From NCBI RefSeq assembly GCF_002086155.1, contig NZ_MVHE01000017.1, positions 20,311 through 84,310 of the forward strand: a stretch of DNA of 64,000 nucleotides. The letters are read 5' to 3'. A program made the translations under genes and the position numbers. Origin of the DNA: Mycobacterium angelicum (GTDB lineage: Bacteria; Actinomycetota; Actinomycetes; Mycobacteriales; Mycobacteriaceae). Below are positions 1 to 14,200 of the stretch, one piece after another (the stretch's first letter is position 1; each line of letters opens with the position of its first letter). The notes beneath the pieces are model-generated. The model saw only the letters and a list, made by a program, of their open reading frames with translations. It did not search any database and was not told the DNA's origin.

Positions 1-3000
1 GGTGTTGCCGATACCGGTGTTGCCGGTGCCGGTGTTGCCGATGCCCCAGTTTCCGGTGCCCGAGTTGCCGAAACCGACGTTGCCGGTGCCCGAGTTGAAC
101 AGGCCGATGTTGAAGCTGCCGGAGTTGGTGCCGCCGATCCCGATCTGGTTGTTTCCCGACAGTCCGATGCCGATTCCGCCGGTGCCCATGTTGCCGATGC
201 CGATGTTGCCGGTGCCGGAGTTGAACAGGCCGAAGTTGGCGGTGCCGGAGTTGAACAATCCGGTGTTGCTGGTGCCCGCGTTGAAGAATCCGGTGTTGGC
301 GAAGCCGGAGTTCAGCGAGCTGAAGCCGGACTGGTTGTCGCCGGTGAGCCCGATGCCGACGTTGTTGTTGCCGGTGTTGAACAGGCCGATGTTACCGTTG
401 CCGGCGTTGGCCCAACCCTGGTTCCCGTTGCCGGCGTTGGCAATTCCGACATTGTTGTCGCCCAGGTTGAACAGGCCCATGTTGTTGGTGCCGAAGTTCA
501 GCGGGCCGAACCCGACCTGGTTATTACCGGTCAGGCCGATGCCGATGTTGCCGTTGCCGGTGTTGCCGAAGCCGAAGTTGCCGTCGCCGGTGTTGCCCCA
601 GCCGACGTTTCCGCTGCCGGTGTTGCCGAAGCCGATGTTGTGCAGTGCCGCCGTCAGCCCCGGGCCGGCGTTGCCGAAGCCGAAGTTTCCGCTGCCGATA
701 TTGCCGTTGCCGAAGTTGGCGTCGCCGACGTTTCCGAAGCCGAAGTTGGCGTTGCCCAGGTTGCCGCTGCCGATGTTGAAGTCGCCGACGTTTCCGCTGC
801 CGAGGTTTCCGTGGCCCAGGTCGGCCAGACCGAGGTTGATGACGGGTGTTCCGGCCGGGCCGCGGAACAGACCGGACAGGTCGGTGCCGAAGTTCGCCAG
901 GCCCGAGAGGTGGCCCGCGGTGGCCAGGTCGGCGGTGCTGGTGTTGTAGAAGCCCGACACGGTGTTGCCCAGGTTGGCCCAGCCCGACTGCAGCGAACCG
1001 AAGTTCTGCCAGCCCGAGCTGCCCAGGGTGCCGATGTTGGTGTTGCGGAAGCCGGAGAGGTTGGCGCCGAGGTTTCCGAACCCGGACACGGTTCCGGTGC
1101 CGTTGTTGAAGAAGCCTGACGAAGGGCTGCTGGTGGTGTTGCCGATGCCGGGAGCGGGCTGGATGTCGAGCAGCGTGATGTTGACGGGCCCGGCGCCACT
1201 GCGAATCGCGATCGGAATACCGTTGTTGGGTCCGCCGATGGTGACGTCGACGACGGGCAGGGTTCCGGTGACGGTCGGGATGGTGATGGGCCCGATGCTG
1301 AAGTTGGTGATCTGCAGGGCGTTGATGGTGATCGGCGGAATGGTGAAGCCGTTGACGGCCAGGGTGTTGAAATCGGCGTGGATTGGAATGTTGATCGGGA
1401 TGTTGATGTCGAAGGTCAGCACCGGGAATTGCGGGACGTAGAAGGCGTAGTGAACACCGATCAGGCCCTGGTAGTCGGCGCGCCAGAACATGCCGTTGTT
1501 GTAGCTGCCGGCGTTGAAGGCGCCGGTGTTGACGTTTCCGGCGTTCGCCAGACCGGTGTTGTAGTCGCCGCTGTTGAAATGGCCGGTGTTGTAGTCGCCG
1601 GAGTTGAAGCCGCCGGTGTTGAAGCTGCCGGTGTTGTAGCTGCCGGTGTTGTAGTCGCCCGGGTTGGCGAATCCGGTGTTGGTGCTGCCGACGTTGTAGA
1701 GACCGGTGTTGTAGGTACCCGCGTCGGCGATGCCGGTATTGCCGGTGCCGGCATTCCATAGACCCCAGTTCCCCGGGCCCACGTTGCCGATGCCGGTGCT
1801 GGCCACGCCGGCGTTGCCGATACCGAAGTTGCCGGTGCCCGAGTTGCCGATGCCGACGTTGCCGGTGCCCGAGTTGAAGAAGCCGATGTTGTTGGTGCCC
1901 GAGTTGAACAGGCCGGTGTTGCCGCTGCCCGAGTTGAGGCCACCGAAGCCGAACTGTCCGTTGCCGGACAGGCCGATCCCGATGTTGTTGCTGCCGGTGT
2001 TGGCGAACCCGATGTTGTTGCTGCCGTTGTTGGCAAAGCCCTGGTTGTTGCTGCCCAGGTTGCCCAGGCCGAAGTTGTAGTTGCCGAAGTTGCCCAGGCC
2101 GACGTTGTAGTCGCCCAGGTTTGCGGGGCCGATGTTGTAGCTGCCCCGGTTGCCGGCCAGGAAGTTGAAGTCGCCGATATTGCCGCTGCCGAAGTTTCCG
2201 CTGCCGACGTTTCCGAAGCCGAAGTTGTTGCTGCCGAGGTTTCCGCCGCCGACATTGCCGTTGCCGATGTTGGCGAAGCCGACGTTGGCGATCGGGTTGT
2301 TGTTGAAGAATCCGGCGATGTTGTTGCCGACGTTCTCGACGCCGGAGATATTGCCGGGCATCGCCAGACCCAGCGTGCTGGTGTTGAGGAAGCCGGAGAC
2401 GTTGTTGCCGAAGTTGGACATCCCGGAGAGCAGGTCGCCGAAATTCTTGAATCCGGAGATTCCCGAAGTGCCCGAGGTGAGGTTGAGGAATCCGGAACTG
2501 TTGCGGCCGGTGTTGCCGAAGCCGGACACGGTACCGGAACCGGAGTTGAAGAAACCTGACGACGGCGAGGTGGTGGAGTTCGAAAAGCCCGGTGTCGCAG
2601 GGATATTGAGGGTCGGGATCTTGATGGGCAGCAGGCCGCCGTCGCCGCCGAGGTCGATCAGCGGGTCCGGGCCGGCCCCGATGTTCATGCCTATCGGCGG
2701 CAGGCTGATCGCAATGTTCGGAATGAAGATCGCATTGACTTCGACCACCTTGGTGCTGATGCCGAAGAAACTCACGTCGACGGTCACCGGCGGAATGACG
2801 AAGCCGAACATGGTGAAGACGCCCAGGGTGCCGTTGATGGGGACGTTGAGGTAGATCGGGACGTGCATGTGCAGCGGGATGGCGGTGTCGGGAATCGAGA
2901 CGGTCCAGTCGATGCCCCACAGACCCTGGTAATCGCCGCGCCACAGATACCCGTTGCTGTAGTTGCCCGAGTTGAAGAATCCGGTGTCGACGTTGCCGGA

Positions 3001-6000
3001 GTTGCCCAAGCCGGTGTTGTAGTCGCCGAGGTTCAGATGGCCCGTGTTGTAGGAGCCGGGGTTCAGGCCGAAGGTGTTGAAGCTGCCCACGTTGAAGCTG
3101 CCGGAGTTGTAGCCGCCGACGTTGCCGACGCCGGTGTTGACGTTGCCCGGGTTCAGGAATCCGGTGTTGACGTTGCCGGCGTTGAGGATGCCGGTGTTGG
3201 TGTCGCCGGTGTTGCCGATGCCCCAGTTCCCGGTGCCGGAGTTGGCGATGCCGATGTTGCCGCTGCCGGAGTTGAACAGGCCGATGTTGTTGCTGCCGGA
3301 GTTGAAGAAGCCGCTGTTGCCGCTGCCGGAGTTCCAGGCGCCGAAGCCCTGCTGGTTGTTGCCGGTGAGTCCGATACCGATGTTGTTGCTGCCGGTGTTG
3401 GCGAACCCGATGTTGTTGCTGCCGGTGTTGGCGAAGCCCTGGTTGGAGCTGCCGGCGTTGCCGAAGCCGAAGTTGTAGTTGCCCAGGTTGGCCAGGCCGA
3501 TGTTGTAGTCGCCGAAGTTGCCGGGGCCGAAATTGTATGAGCCGCGGTTGCCGTCGAAGATGTTGTAGCTGCCCAGGTTTCCGCTGCCGAGGTTGGCCGT
3601 TCCCAGATTCCCCAGGCCGATGTTGAAGTCGCCGACGTTTCCGAAGCCGACGTTGTTGGCGCCGACGTTGGCCAAGCCCAAATTGAACGTCGTCACCCCG
3701 GCCACCTGGTCGCGGAAGAAGCCCGCGATGTTGGCGCCGTGGTTGAGCACACCCGAGACGTTGGCCGGTGTTCCGACTCCGGTGTTGAGCAGGCCCGAGA
3801 CGGCGGTGCCGAAGTTGGCGATGCCCGATTGCAGGCTGCCGTAGTTCTTGAAGCCCGATGTTGCGCCGTTGGCGTAGTTCTGGAAACCCGAGACGTTGGA
3901 GCCGAGATTGCCGAAGCCCGATACCGTTCCGCTGCCGAGGTTGAACAGGCCCGAGGACGGGTTGGCCGTCGAGTTGAAGTAGCCGGTCTGCGCCGGGATG
4001 TTGAAGACCGTCCAGTCGGCGGGGCCGAGGGTCGCCGTGGCCGGGACGAAGATCTTGGTCGAACCGTCCAGCGCGCCGATGTTGAACACCACCTGGGGGC
4101 CGGTGCCCGTCACCGGCGGAACGGTGACCGAGTTGATCACGCCGGCCAGGATCGGGACGCCACCGACGGCCGGGGTGAACCCGAAGTGGACGTCCTCCAA
4201 CGTGATTCCGCTGTACAGGGTGTTGGTGAAACCGGCCGTGATGGGAATGTTGATGGGCGCCGTGATGTCGACGTGGCCGGGGATTTCGGGGATATGAATG
4301 ACGTAGCTCGAGCCCCAGAGGCCTTCGGAATCGCCGCGCCACATGATGCCGTTGCCCATGTCGCCGGTGATGAACGCACCGGTGTCGATGGTGCCCTGGT
4401 TGGCCAAACCGGTGCTGTAGTTGCCGGCGTTGTACAGGCCGGTGTTGTAGCTGCCGCGGTTGGCGATGCCGGTGTTGGCATCACCCGCGTTATACCAACC
4501 GCTGTTGTAGTTGCCGGCGTTGGAGAAGCCGGTGTTGGCGATGCCGACGTTGAAGAGGCCGGTGTTGGTGCTACCGCTGTTGCCGATGCCGGTGTTGAGG
4601 CTGCCGGAGTTGCCGAAGCCGAAGTTTCCGTTGCCGGAGTTGCCGATACCGATGTTGTTGCTGCCGGAGTTGAACAAGCCGATGTTGCCGGTACCGGAGT
4701 TGAAGCCGCCGGCGAAGTTGATGCCCACCTGGCCGCTGCCGGTGAGCCCGATGCCGATGTTGTTGTCGCCGGTGTTGCCGAAGCCGATGTTGTTGTCACC
4801 GGTGTTGCCCCAGCCGTAGTTGTTGCTGCCGGTGTTGCCGAAGCCGATGTCGTTGAGCGCCGCGGTGAGCGTGGGACCGGCGTTGCCGAACCCGATGTTG
4901 CCGCTGCCGATGTTGCCGCTGCCGATGTTCAGGCTGCCGATGTTGCCGCTGCCGATGTTCAGGCTGCCGACGTTGCCGCCGCCGAAATTGAAATCGCCGA
5001 TGTTGCCGCTGCCCACATTCAGCCGGCCCAGGTCGCCGAGGCCCAGATTGAAGAAGGTGCCGTTGTTGTCGCGCACCAGACCCGACAGGTCGGTGCCGAT
5101 GTTCGAAAAGCCCGAAACGTTGCCCGGCGTAGCGAAATTCGCCGTGCTGGTGTTGTAGAAACCCGAGACGCTGTTACCCAGGTTCGCCCAGCCCGACTGC
5201 AGCGAGCCGAAGTTCTGAAAGCCCGAATTGCCCAGTGCGCCACTCAAACCGCTGTTCAGCCAGCCCGAGGTGGTGGCGCCGAAGTTGCCCCACCCAGAGG
5301 TGCCGCCGGCGCCGGAGTTGAAGAAGCCGGACGAGGGGTTGGTGGTCTTGTTTCCGAACCCGGGGGCGGGCTCGATGTCGATGAACGTGATGGTGCGGCT
5401 TTCGATGGCGCCCACGAAAGTGATGGGAACGTTGATGTTCGGGCCGCCGATGCCCACCGTCACGTTGGGAATGGTGATGGCGGACCCGCCGAGGATGACC
5501 GGACCGAAGTAGAAGAAGCCGCCCAGGTAATAGGTTTTAGGGAAGACCGTACCGGCCACCGTGACCGGAATGACTTGGCCGCCAAGGTTCATCACGCTAT
5601 CGACCGGAATGATCATCTGTTCGTTAATCGGGACGTACGGAGTGGTGTACGACAGGTGCAGGGATATCTGGCCCTGGTTGTTGCCGGCGACGAAGATGCC
5701 GTTGTTGAAGCTGCCGGTGTCGAAGGCGCCGGTGTTGACGTCGCCGGGGTTGAAGAAGCCGGTGTTGGTGTCGCCTGGGTTGAAGAAGCCGGTGTTGACG
5801 TTGCCGACGTTGTAGCTGCCGGTGTTGGTTTGGCCGACGTTGAACCCGCCGGTGTTGTAGCTGCCGGCGTTGAGCCAGCCCGAGTTCAGCAGGCCGGCGT
5901 TCATCAGGCCCGAGTTGTAACTGCCCGCGTTGGACCAGCCGGTGTTGCCGGTGCCGGGGTTCTCGTATCCCCAGTTGCCGGTGCCGGCGTTGAGCACGCC

Positions 6001-8142
6001 GACGTTGCCAGTGCCGGAGTTGCCGATGCCCCAGTTTCCGGTGCCCGCGTTGAACAGGCCGACATTGTTGGTGCCCGAATTGAAGAAGCCGTTGTTGCCG
6101 ATGCCCGAATTCAGGGCGCCGATGCCGACCTGGTTGTCCCCGGTGAGCCCGATACCGAAGCTGTTGTTGCCGGTATTGCCGAAGCCGGTATTGCTGTTGC
6201 CGGTGTTGGCGAAGCCGCGGTTCAAGTTGCCGGAGTTGGCGAATCCGTTGTTGTTGTCTCCGACGTTGCCGCGTCCGACATTGCCGTTTCCCAGATTGCC
6301 GAAACCGATGTTGGATAGGCCGATGTTCGCGGCGCCGAAGTTCTGATTGCCGATATTTGCGCTGCCCAGGTTTTGGTTACCGATATTGCCGCTGCCGAAG
6401 AAGTTGTAGCTGCCCCAGTTGCCGCTGCCCACAATGTTGTAATCGCCGAGGTTGCCGCTGCCCAGGATGTTGACACTGCCGACGTTCGCATTCGCGAGGA
6501 TGTTGTAGTTGCCCACGTTGGCATTGCTGAGAATGTTCCCGATTCCCACGTTGGCAAAGCCGATATTGAAGGTGGTGGGCCCACGGAAAAAGCCGGACAG
6601 GTTGCTTCCGGTATTGAGGACACCGGAGGTGTACGCCGGTATCGTGACCGCCGTCAGGCTCGAGTTGAGCAAACCCGAAATGGTGTTGCCGGAGTTGAAC
6701 AGACCCGATTCCTGGATACCGGTATTGGCGAAACCTGAATTGCCTATTGCACCCAGTGAGGAATTGAGGATGCCGGAGTTGTTGGCGCCGGAGTTGAGTA
6801 TTCCGGATGCGCTGCCCTGCCCGCTGTTGAAGAATCCGGATGAGAACAGGGTGGTCGTGTTTCCCAGGCCCGGGCCGTTTTGTCCGTAGAACCAGCCCTG
6901 ATTGTCGGCCCGCCACAGAAAACCATTGCTGTTGTTGCCGGAAATCAAAAGGCCGGTGTCGACGTTTCCGCTGTTCGCGAGGCCGGTGTTGTAATTACCG
7001 GTGTTGAAATAGCCACTGTTGTAACTGCCGATGTTGAAGCCGCCGGTGTTGCTGGAGCCCGGGTTGTAGCTGCCGGTGTTGAAATTGCCCGCGTTGCCGA
7101 TGCCGGTGTTGGCCAGCCCCGCGTTGAAGAAGCCGGTGTTGGCGTCGCCGGAGTTTCCGATGCCGGTGTTGTAACTGTTGCCGGAGTTCCCGATGCCCCA
7201 GTTTCCGGTGCCCGAGTTGCCGATTCCGATGTTGCTGGTACCGGAGTTGAACAGACCGATGTTGCCGGTGCCCGAGTTCCAGCCGCCGAACCCTTGCGCA
7301 CCGTTGCCGGTGAGCCCGATGCCGCGATTGCCGTTGCCGGTGTTGCCGAAGCCGATGTTGTTGTCGCCGGTGTTGCCGAAGCCGATGTTTCCGCTGCCGG
7401 TGTTGCCGAAGCCGATGTTGTTCAGCGCCGCCGTCAGCCCCGGACCCACGTTGCCGAACCCGAAGTTCCCGCTGCCGTTGTTGCCGCTGCCGATGTTGTT
7501 CGAGCCGATGTTGCCCGAACCGATGTTGAAGTTTCCGATGTTGCCGTTGCCGACGTTGCCCTGGCCGACGTTCGCCAGGCCCAGATTGCGGGCCAGTCGT
7601 TGCGCCAGAACGCCGATCGCGCTGGGCGCAGCCGCCGCGAAGGGGGTCAGCCCGGAGACGGCGGCCGAGGCGCCGGAGTAGTAGCCGAACATCGCGGCCA
7701 CATCCTGGGCCCACATCTGCTCGTACTGGGATTCGGCCGCGGCGATCGCCGGGGCGTTCTGCCCCAGCAGATTCGAGATCACCAGCGAGACAAACTGTGT
7801 GCGGTTGGCCGAGATGACGGCCGGATGGACCGTCGCGGTCAGCGCCGCCTCGAACGCGGCCGCCGCCAGCCGGACCTGGGTGGCCGCCTCGTCGGCTTGC
7901 GCCGCCGCCGCCGACAGCCAGCCCAGATACGGGGCCGCTGCGCCGGTCATCGCCATTGACGCCGGCCCCTGCCACGAGAAACCCACCAGGTTCGCGGTCA
8001 CCGACGAGAACTGGTTTGCCGCCGCACCCAACTCGCTGGACAGTCCGTCCCAGGCCGCCGCCGCACTCAACATCGGCTCCAGCCCCGCGCCAAGAAGTAG
8101 TCGCGCCGAATTGATTTCGGGGGGAAGGACCGCGAAGCTCAC
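1..8142 (-). CDS. PPE-MPTR family protein, 3' end cut by window
   Basis: A PPE protein of the MPTR subclass, probably cell-envelope associated or secreted by an ESX type VII system; its function is unknown. The frame is open from a GTG at 8140-8142 to the window edge, giving at least 2,714 codons with no stop. The N-terminus reads [16 protein letters not shown], a typical PPE start, and has the WxG motif (WQG near residue 61). After about residue 190 it turns into pentapeptide repeats of the NxGxGNxG type. Five beta-rich spacers introduced by an N-G-x-x-W-R-x-D-x-Q-G-like motif interrupt the repeats, near nucleotides 6910, 5690, 4340, 2940 and 1490. A GGGACAGG stretch lies just upstream of the GTG. 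It is followed on the other side by a second PPE-MPTR gene in the same direction. Codon phase was checked at both ends and at several internal points. The long Arg/Gln-rich and Val/Ala-rich ORFs across it are shadows of the repeat. Confidence 0.9.
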   Translation of the reverse strand, partial: MSFAVLPPEINSARLLLGAGLEPMLSAAAAWDGLSSELGAAANQFSSVTANLVGFSWQGPASMAMTGAAAPYLGWLSAAAAQADEAATQVRLAAAAFEAALTATVHPAVISANRTQFVSLVISNLLGQNAPAIAAAESQYEQMWAQDVAAMFGYYSGASAAVSGLTPFAAAAPSAIGVLAQRLARNLGLANVGQGNVGNGNIGNFNIGSGNIGSNNIGSGNNGSGNFGFGNVGPGLTAALNNIGFGNTGSGNIGFGNTGDNNIGFGNTGNGNRGIGLTGNGAQGFGGWNSGTGNIGLFNSGTSNIGIGNSGTGNWGIGNSGNSYNTGIGNSGDANTGFFNAGLANTGIGNAGNFNTGSYNPGSSNTGGFNIGSYNSGYFNTGNYNTGLANSGNVDTGLLISGNNSNGFLWRADNQGWFYGQNGPGLGNTTTLFSSGFFNSGQGSASGILNSGANNSGILNSSLGAIGNSGFANTGIQESGLFNSGNTISGLLNSSLTAVTIPAYTSGVLNTGSNLSGFFRGPTTFNIGFANVGIGNILSNANVGNYNILANANVGSVNILGSGNLGDYNIVGSGNWGSYNFFGSGNIGNQNLGSANIGNQNFGAANIGLSNIGFGNLGNGNVGRGNVGDNNNGFANSGNLNRGFANTGNSNTGFGNTGNNSFGIGLTGDNQVGIGALNSGIGNNGFFNSGTNNVGLFNAGTGNWGIGNSGTGNVGVLNAGTGNWGYENPGTGNTGWSNAGSYNSGLMNAGLLNSGWLNAGSYNTGGFNVGQTNTGSYNVGNVNTGFFNPGDTNTGFFNPGDVNTGAFDTGSFNNGIFVAGNNQGQISLHLSYTTPYVPINEQMIIPVDSVMNLGGQVIPVTVAGTVFPKTYYLGGFFYFGPVILGGSAITIPNVTVGIGGPNINVPITFVGAIESRTITFIDIEPAPGFGNKTTNPSSGFFNSGAGGTSGWGNFGATTSGWLNSGLSGALGNSGFQNFGSLQSGWANLGNSVSGFYNTSTANFATPGNVSGFSNIGTDLSGLVRDNNGTFFNLGLGDLGRLNVGSGNIGDFNFGGGNVGSLNIGSGNIGSLNIGSGNIGSGNIGFGNAGPTLTAALNDIGFGNTGSNNYGWGNTGDNNIGFGNTGDNNIGIGLTGSGQVGINFAGGFNSGTGNIGLFNSGSNNIGIGNSGNGNFGFGNSGSLNTGIGNSGSTNTGLFNVGIANTGFSNAGNYNSGWYNAGDANTGIANRGSYNTGLYNAGNYSTGLANQGTIDTGAFITGDMGNGIMWRGDSEGLWGSSYVIHIPEIPGHVDITAPINIPITAGFTNTLYSGITLEDVHFGFTPAVGGVPILAGVINSVTVPPVTGTGPQVVFNIGALDGSTKIFVPATATLGPADWTVFNIPAQTGYFNSTANPSSGLFNLGSGTVSGFGNLGSNVSGFQNYANGATSGFKNYGSLQSGIANFGTAVSGLLNTGVGTPANVSGVLNHGANIAGFFRDQVAGVTTFNLGLANVGANNVGFGNVGDFNIGLGNLGTANLGSGNLGSYNIFDGNRGSYNFGPGNFGDYNIGLANLGNYNFGFGNAGSSNQGFANTGSNNIGFANTGSNNIGIGLTGNNQQGFGAWNSGSGNSGFFNSGSNNIGLFNSGSGNIGIANSGTGNWGIGNTGDTNTGILNAGNVNTGFLNPGNVNTGVGNVGGYNSGSFNVGSFNTFGLNPGSYNTGHLNLGDYNTGLGNSGNVDTGFFNSGNYSNGYLWRGDYQGLWGIDWTVSIPDTAIPLHMHVPIYLNVPINGTLGVFTMFGFVIPPVTVDVSFFGISTKVVEVNAIFIPNIAISLPPIGMNIGAGPDPLIDLGGDGGLLPIKIPTLNIPATPGFSNSTTSPSSGFFNSGSGTVSGFGNTGRNSSGFLNLTSGTSGISGFKNFGDLLSGMSNFGNNVSGFLNTSTLGLAMPGNISGVENVGNNIAGFFNNNPIANVGFANIGNGNVGGGNLGSNNFGFGNVGSGNFGSGNIGDFNFLAGNRGSYNIGPANLGDYNVGLGNFGNYNFGLGNLGSNNQGFANNGSNNIGFANTGSNNIGIGLSGNGQFGFGGLNSGSGNTGLFNSGTNNIGFFNSGTGNVGIGNSGTGNFGIGNAGVASTGIGNVGPGNWGLWNAGTGNTGIADAGTYNTGLYNVGSTNTGFANPGDYNTGSYNTGSFNTGGFNSGDYNTGHFNSGDYNTGLANAGNVNTGAFNAGSYNNGMFWRADYQGLIGVHYAFYVPQFPVLTFDINIPINIPIHADFNTLAVNGFTIPPITINALQITNFSIGPITIPTVTGTLPVVDVTIGGPNNGIPIAIRSGAGPVNITLLDIQPAPGIGNTTSSPSSGFFNNGTGTVSGFGNLGANLSGFRNTNIGTLGSSGWQNFGSLQSGWANLGNTVSGFYNTSTADLATAGHLSGLANFGTDLSGLFRGPAGTPVINLGLADLGHGNLGSGNVGDFNIGSGNLGNANFGFGNVGDANFGNGNIGSGNFGFGNAGPGLTAALHNIGFGNTGSGNVGWGNTGDGNFGFGNTGNGNIGIGLTGNNQVGFGPLNFGTNNMGLFNLGDNNVGIANAGNGNQGWANAGNGNIGLFNTGNNNVGIGLTGDNQSGFSSLNSGFANTGFFNAGTSNTGLFNSGTANFGLFNSGTGNIGIGNMGTGGIGIGLSGNNQIGIGGTNSGSFNIGLFNSGTGNVGFGNSGTGNWGIGNTGTGNTGIGNT
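4909..4968 (-). repeat. 30-bp perfect tandem duplication inside PPE-MPTR gene
   Basis: Two identical head-to-tail copies of a 30-base unit (4909-4938 and 4939-4968). In the coding frame each adds exactly ten residues, two GSxNI-type pentapeptides, so the reading frame is kept. This is the kind of unit by which MPTR tracts expand and contract. Confidence 0.85.
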
Positions 8143-8276
8143 ATCACCTGTCCCTACTGTTGAGCGCCGGAGTGGCTCAGCAGTCACGATTATTCAACAG
8201 ATGTCGGATCCAGAATCGGCTTTGGGCAGGCAAAGATTACGGGCGCGTGTCGCGTCGGTGCCCGGCGCGTGCAGGC

Positions 8277-11200
8277 CTAGAAGCCGAACTTGAACGGGCC
8301 GAAGCCGCCGGCGCCCTGCAGGTGATACGGCAGTAGGTAGCTGAAGTCCAGTGGAGTCGCCGGGAACAGGCTGGTGTCCGGGATTGTGACGGACGCGTAC
8401 GTTTCGTAAACCGGAATATCGGGCAGGCCCAGATTCTGCGAAATGACGATGTGTATGGGAATGAAGATGTCGACAGCGTGCAGAGTCAGCGGGCCCACGG
8501 TGCCCAGGATCGGGATATAGGGCGGAGTATCCAGTTCCCAGGTGTAGGGGATGGTGGGCAGAACGACGTTGTAGGACAAGGAGATTTGGCCCCGGCCGGC
8601 GCCCCGCCACAGCAGGCCGTTGTTTCCGTCGCCCGATATGAAGGCGCCCATGTTGTCATCGCCGGTGTTGCCCAGGCCCAGGTTATGGTCGCCAGGGTTG
8701 AATGCGCCCTTGTTGAAGCTTCCGGCGTTGTTGAAACCGAGGTTGTGGTTGCCGGAGTTGAAGAAGCCCGTATTCGAACTGCCGGTATTGCTGATGCCCA
8801 AGTTGTAGTTGCCGGAGTTTCCGATGCCGAAGTTTCCGGTGCCGGAGTTGAAGAAACCGATATTTCCGGTGCCGGAGTTGCCGAAGCCGATGTTCGCCAC
8901 GCCCGAATTGAACAGTCCGAAGTTTCCGGCGCCCGAGTTGAACCCGCCGATGCCGAATTGGTTGTTGCCGGTGAGGCCGATACCGATGTTGCCGCTGCCG
9001 GTATTCCCGAGGCCGAAGTTGTGGCTGCCCGCGTTGACGAAGCCGAGGTTGTAGCTGCCCGAATTCCAGAAGCCCAGGTTGAAGCTGCCCGAATTGTCCG
9101 GCCCCAGATTGAAACTGCCCGCGTTGTCAGAGCCCAGATTGAAGTGGCCCAGGAGGTGCCCGATGTCGGTGCAGCCCACGCCCGAGAGCAGCGCCGGGGT
9201 GGCGAGGTCCAGCGTGCTGGTGTTGAGCAACCCGGAGACGCTATTGCCCAGGTTCAGCGCGCCGGACTGCAGGGCCCCGGCGTTGAGGACGCCCGAGATA
9301 TGGCCGGCCGCTTGCGAATTGGCTGCCAGCGAGTTGAAGAGCCCGGAGATGTTGGCGCCGAAGTTGCCGAAGCCCGACGCGCTGCCCGTTCCGCTGTTGA
9401 AGAAGCCGGAAGCCGGTCCGGTGGTGGAATTGCCGAAGCCCGGCGCCGCCGGAATGTTAAGCAGCGGAAGGGAAATGGGCCCGACGCCGGCGGTGCCGGT
9501 TATCTCCAGGACGTAGTCCGGCCCGCCCACCACCAGCTGCAGCGGCCCGTCCAGGCTCAGCACGATGTCGGGGATCGCTATCGGTCCGAAGTAACCCGAG
9601 GCACCGACTTCGACGCCGAGATGAAGGACGTTCATGTGCACGCTGGGCGCACCGATGTAAATCGAATGCACCGTCAGCGGGGTCATGTCGCCCGTAATCG
9701 GGATATTCAGCGGGATTTTGACGTCAAGGTGTGCCGGTATTTCCGGAATGTTGATCGCGTAGGAGAAACTGAACAGGCCCTCTCGGTCGCCGCGCCAGAA
9801 GAGGCCGTCGTTCATGTTGCCGGATATGAAAGCGCCGGTGTTGATGTCGCCGGAGTTCGCCAGGCCGGTGTTGTAGTTGCCGCTGTTGAGGTAGCCGGTG
9901 TTGTAGTCGCCGGTGTTCAGCGAGCCGGTGTTGGCGCTGCCCGCATTGAAGTTGCCGGTGTTGTAGTTGCCGGTGTTGCCGATGCCGCTGTTGACGTTGC
10001 CGACGTTGAAGAATCCGGTGTTGGCGGTCCCGGTGTTGGCCAGGCCCGCATTCTGGCTGCCGGAATTCAAGATGCCGAAGTTGCCGCTGCCGGAGTTGAA
10101 GAAGCCGATGTTGTTGCTGCCGGAATTGAACAGGCCGATGTTGTTGCAGCCGGTGTTGAGGCCGCCGATACCGACTTGACCGTCGCCGGTCAGCCCGATG
10201 CCGATGTTGTGGCTGCCGGTGTTGGCGAAGCCGATGTTGTAGCTGCCCGTGTTGGTGAAGCCGTAGTTGTGGTTGCCGATATTGACGAAGCCGACGTTGT
10301 AGCTGCCCGAGTTGGCGGAGCCGAAGTTGAAGCTGCCGAGGTTGACCGGGCCGAGGTTGAAGCTGCCCACGGTGAGCCCGAATTCTTCAGTGGCGAAGCC
10401 GGAGGCGAAGGCCGGGGTGAAGTCCGCCGGTCCGGTGCCCAGCACACCCGAGATGGCGTTGCCCCAGTTGGCGAAACCCGACTGCAGCGTGCCGGCGTTC
10501 TGGAAACCGGAATTGCCCAGGCCGTGGGTGGCCAGATTGAAGAAGCCCGAATTGATGCCGATGTTCCCGAAGCCCGACGAGCTGCCGCTGCCGCTGTTGA
10601 AGAAGCCCGATGATGGGCCGGTGGTCGAGTTCGCGAAGTCCGCCGTCGGCCGGATGTCCAGCAGCGGGATGTCGATGGGTCCGATGCCCGCGTGGGTGAT
10701 CACCTCGAACGACGTATCCGGGCCGCCGATCAGCAATTGCACTGTGGGCAGGTCGGTTTGGATTTGCGGGATGCTGATGCCGCTGACGCTGATATCCGGC
10801 AGGAAGTTGGTCGCGAAGTGCACTCCCAGCGGCGCAAGGTGGAACGGGGCGATTATCAACGATCCCAGTTCGACGCTGACGGGGATGTTCAATGGGATGC
10901 CGATGTCGAACCCGAACCCGATTTCGGGGATGTGCAGGGCGTAGCCGGCACCCAAGAGGCCATGGCTGTCTTCCTTCCAGAAGAAGCCGTTGTCCATGTT
11001 GCCGGCGTTGAAGGCGCCGGTGTTTAGGTTCCCGCTGTTGCACACGCCGGTGTTCAGGTCGCCGGAGTTGAAGTAGCCGGTGTTCAGGTTGCCGGCATTG
11101 AAGCTGCCGGTATTGGTGCTGCCCGCGTTGAAGTTTCCGGTGTTGTAGTTGCCGGTATTGCCGACGCCCATGTTGATGTTGCCGGCGTTGAAGAAGCCGG

Positions 11201-14200
11201 TATTGGCGATGCCGGTGTTCCCGATGCCGGTGTTGAACTTGCCCGGGTTGTCGATGCCGAAGTTCCCGCTGCCGGAATTGCCGATACCGACGTTTCCGGT
11301 GCCGGAGTTGAACAAGCCGATGTTTCCGGTGCCGGAGTTGAACACGCCGATGTTCCCCGCGCCCGAGTTGAACCCACCGAATCCGGTCTGGTGCTCTCCG
11401 GTGAGTCCGATCCCGACGTTGTAGTTGCCGGTGTTGCCGAAGCCGATGTTGTGGCTGCCGGTGTTGGCGAAACCGAAGTTGTAGCTGCCCGCGTTGGCCA
11501 AGCCCTGGTTGAAGTCGCCCAGGTTGGCCAGGCCGATGTTGTAATTGCCGAGGTTGGCCGCTGCCAGATTGACGGCCAGCGGGGCCCAGCTGCCCAAGCC
11601 CGCCGGCCCGGCCGGGAATGCGGCACCCGTCAGCGCATGGGTCAACACACCCGACACGTTGACATCGACGTTGCCGAAGCCCGACTTGCTGCCGGGGCCG
11701 GCGTTGAAGAAGCCCGACGACGGCCCCGCGGTCGTGTTGCCGAAGCCCGGTACCGGTGGCAGATGCAGCAGCGACAACCGGACAGGCCCCACCACGCCGC
11801 TGCCCGCGATGTCGAAAGCGGTGTCCGGACTGCCCAATTGGATCGTTATCGAGGGCAGGGTGATGGTGATGTCCGACAGGCCCACCGGACCGACGGTGAC
11901 CAGATCCTGGTTGATGATGTCGAGGGAGACGGAGGGAATCGTGAAGCCCTGCAGTGTCACCGAACCCAGTACCGCGGTGACCGGTATATCGATGGGCACA
12001 TGGACGTCGAAGTGCCAGGGGATACCCGCATCGGGCAGGTTGAGCCCCACGTCCAGGGCGATCAGGCCCTGATAATCGCCCCGCCAGAAAAAGCCGTTGT
12101 CGTAGTTGCCGGCGATGAACGCGCCGGTGTTGACGTTGCCGGAGTTCGACACCCCGGTGTTGTAGCTGCCGGTGTTGAAGTATCCGGTGTTGTAGTCGCC
12201 GCGGTTGAGGCCGCCGGTGTTGAAACTGCCCGCATTGAAGTTGCCGAAGTTGAAGCTGCCGGTGTTGAAGATCCCGGTGTTCCCCTGGCCGATATTGCCG
12301 ATTCCGAAGTTGTGGCTGCCCGGGTTGCCGATGCCGAGATTGCCTGCGCCGGAGTTGAAGAACCCGATGTTGTTGCTGCCCGAATTGAACAGGCCGATGT
12401 TGTTGCTGCCCGAGTTGAGGCCGCCCCAGCCGACCTGGTTGTTGCCGGTGAGCCCGATGCCGATGTTGTAGTCGCCGGTGTTGGCGAAGCCGATGTTGTG
12501 GCTTCCGGTGTTGGCGAAGCCGAAGTTGTAGCTGCCCGCGTTGGAGAAACCCTGGTTGAAGTCGCCGATGTCTGCCAAACCCAGGTTGAAGCGGCCGGCA
12601 TTGGCCAGACCGTAGTTGAAAACGCCGGTGTTCAGCCCGCCGATATTGGTGCTGGGCGCGCCGCCGTGGAAGAGCTCCGCGGCGTGGCTGCCGAAGTTGG
12701 CCAGACCCGAAAGCGTGTTCCCGGCGTTGTTGAAGCCGGATACGCCCAGCCCAGCGGCCGTATTGAACAGTCCCGACGCGTTGGCGCCGATGTTTCCGAA
12801 GCCTGAGGCGCTGCCGGTTCCGGTGTTGAAGAAGCCCGACGAGGGCGCGGTGGTCGAGTTTCCGAAGCCCGTCCCCGGCGGGATTCCGAAGAGGCTGAGC
12901 CGGGCGGGTCCGATGCCGGCCGTGACGCTGATGTCGATCGAGGTGTTGGGTCCGCCGACGACGACGGTGGGCAGCGGAGTGGAGAACAGGATGTTGATGG
13001 GCGGGACGTCGAGCGACGTGATAGTGCCGGCGGTCAGGCCGAGAATCCCGTACGGGACGCTGTTCATGGAGATTCCGTGGAACACGACATTGCCGGAATC
13101 CACGACGCCTATCGGAATGTTGATGGGAATGCTGACGTTCAGGTGCGCGGTGTATTCCGGGATGTTGATGGAGAATTGGGCCCCGTTTGCTCCCTGCCAG
13201 TCGCCGCGCCAGAAGAAGCCGTTGTTCATGTTGCCCGTATTGAAGGCACCGGTGTTGATATCGCCGGAGTTGCCGACGCCGGTATTGAGGTTTCCGGAGT
13301 TGAAGTAGCCGGTGTTGTGGTCGCCGGCGTTGAAGCTGCCGGTGTTGCCGCTGCCGGTGTTGCCGACGCCCGAGTTCGCGTTGCCGATATTGAACAAGCC
13401 GGTATTGGCATTGCCCGCGTTGCTGATTCCGGTGTTGAAATTGCCGGGGTTGCCGATGCCCAAATTACCGACGCCGGAGTTTGCGATACCGATGTTTCCC
13501 GAGCCGGAGTTGAAGAAGCCGATGTTGTTGCTGCCCGCGTTGAACAGGCCGAAGTTGCCGTCGCCGGAGTTCAGCCCGCCCACCCCGAACCGGCCGTCAC
13601 CGGTCAGGCCGATGCCGATGTTGTTGCTGCCGGTGTTGGCGATGCCGATGTTGTGGTCGCCGGCGTTGGCGAAGCCGAGGTTGAAGCTGCCCGCATTGGC
13701 CAAGCCTTGGTTGAAATCCCCGAGGTTGGCCGGGCCGAGGTTGAAGTTGCCCAGGTTGGCGTTGCCGAGGTTGAAGCTGCCGGCGTTGCCGAAGCCCAGG
13801 TTCAATGAGACCGGCAGGCCGTGGCTGCTCATGTGGTAGATGCCGGAGACGCTGTTGCCGATGTTCGCGAGGCCCGATGCCGCGGCGCCCACGTTTTGCA
13901 ATCCGGAAATCCCTGATTGCCCGGTGGCGATGTTGAGGAAGCCCGACGCCTTGCTGCCCAGGCCGCCGAAGTTGCCGAAGCCCGATGCGCTGCCCGTGCC
14001 GCTGTTGAAGAAGCCCGACGACGGACCGGTGGTGGTATTGAAAAAGCCTGGCGCTTTTGGGATGTCGATGAAATGGATCGTCAGCGGATCGACCTGGCCG
14101 GTCGCGTTGACATTGATCGCGGTTGTTCCCAGGGTGATCGTCCAGACCGGAATGCTGATCGTCGACGCCGGGATGTCCAGTGGCCCGAAGAAGAAGAACT

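Noticed and set aside
524..4342. 1,272-codon minus-strand Arg/Gln/His-rich ORF and similar frames across both PPE genes
   Set aside because: It is the PPE-MPTR repeat read one base out of frame; composition is implausible and the true PPE frame is open throughout.
3739..6318. 859-codon plus-strand Val/Ala-rich ORF (AGVVAAGVE repeats) and relatives at 8451-10613, 11391-12806 and 13077-13808
   Set aside because: Antisense of NxGxGN codons always reads as such repeats; there are no ribosome sites or domains.
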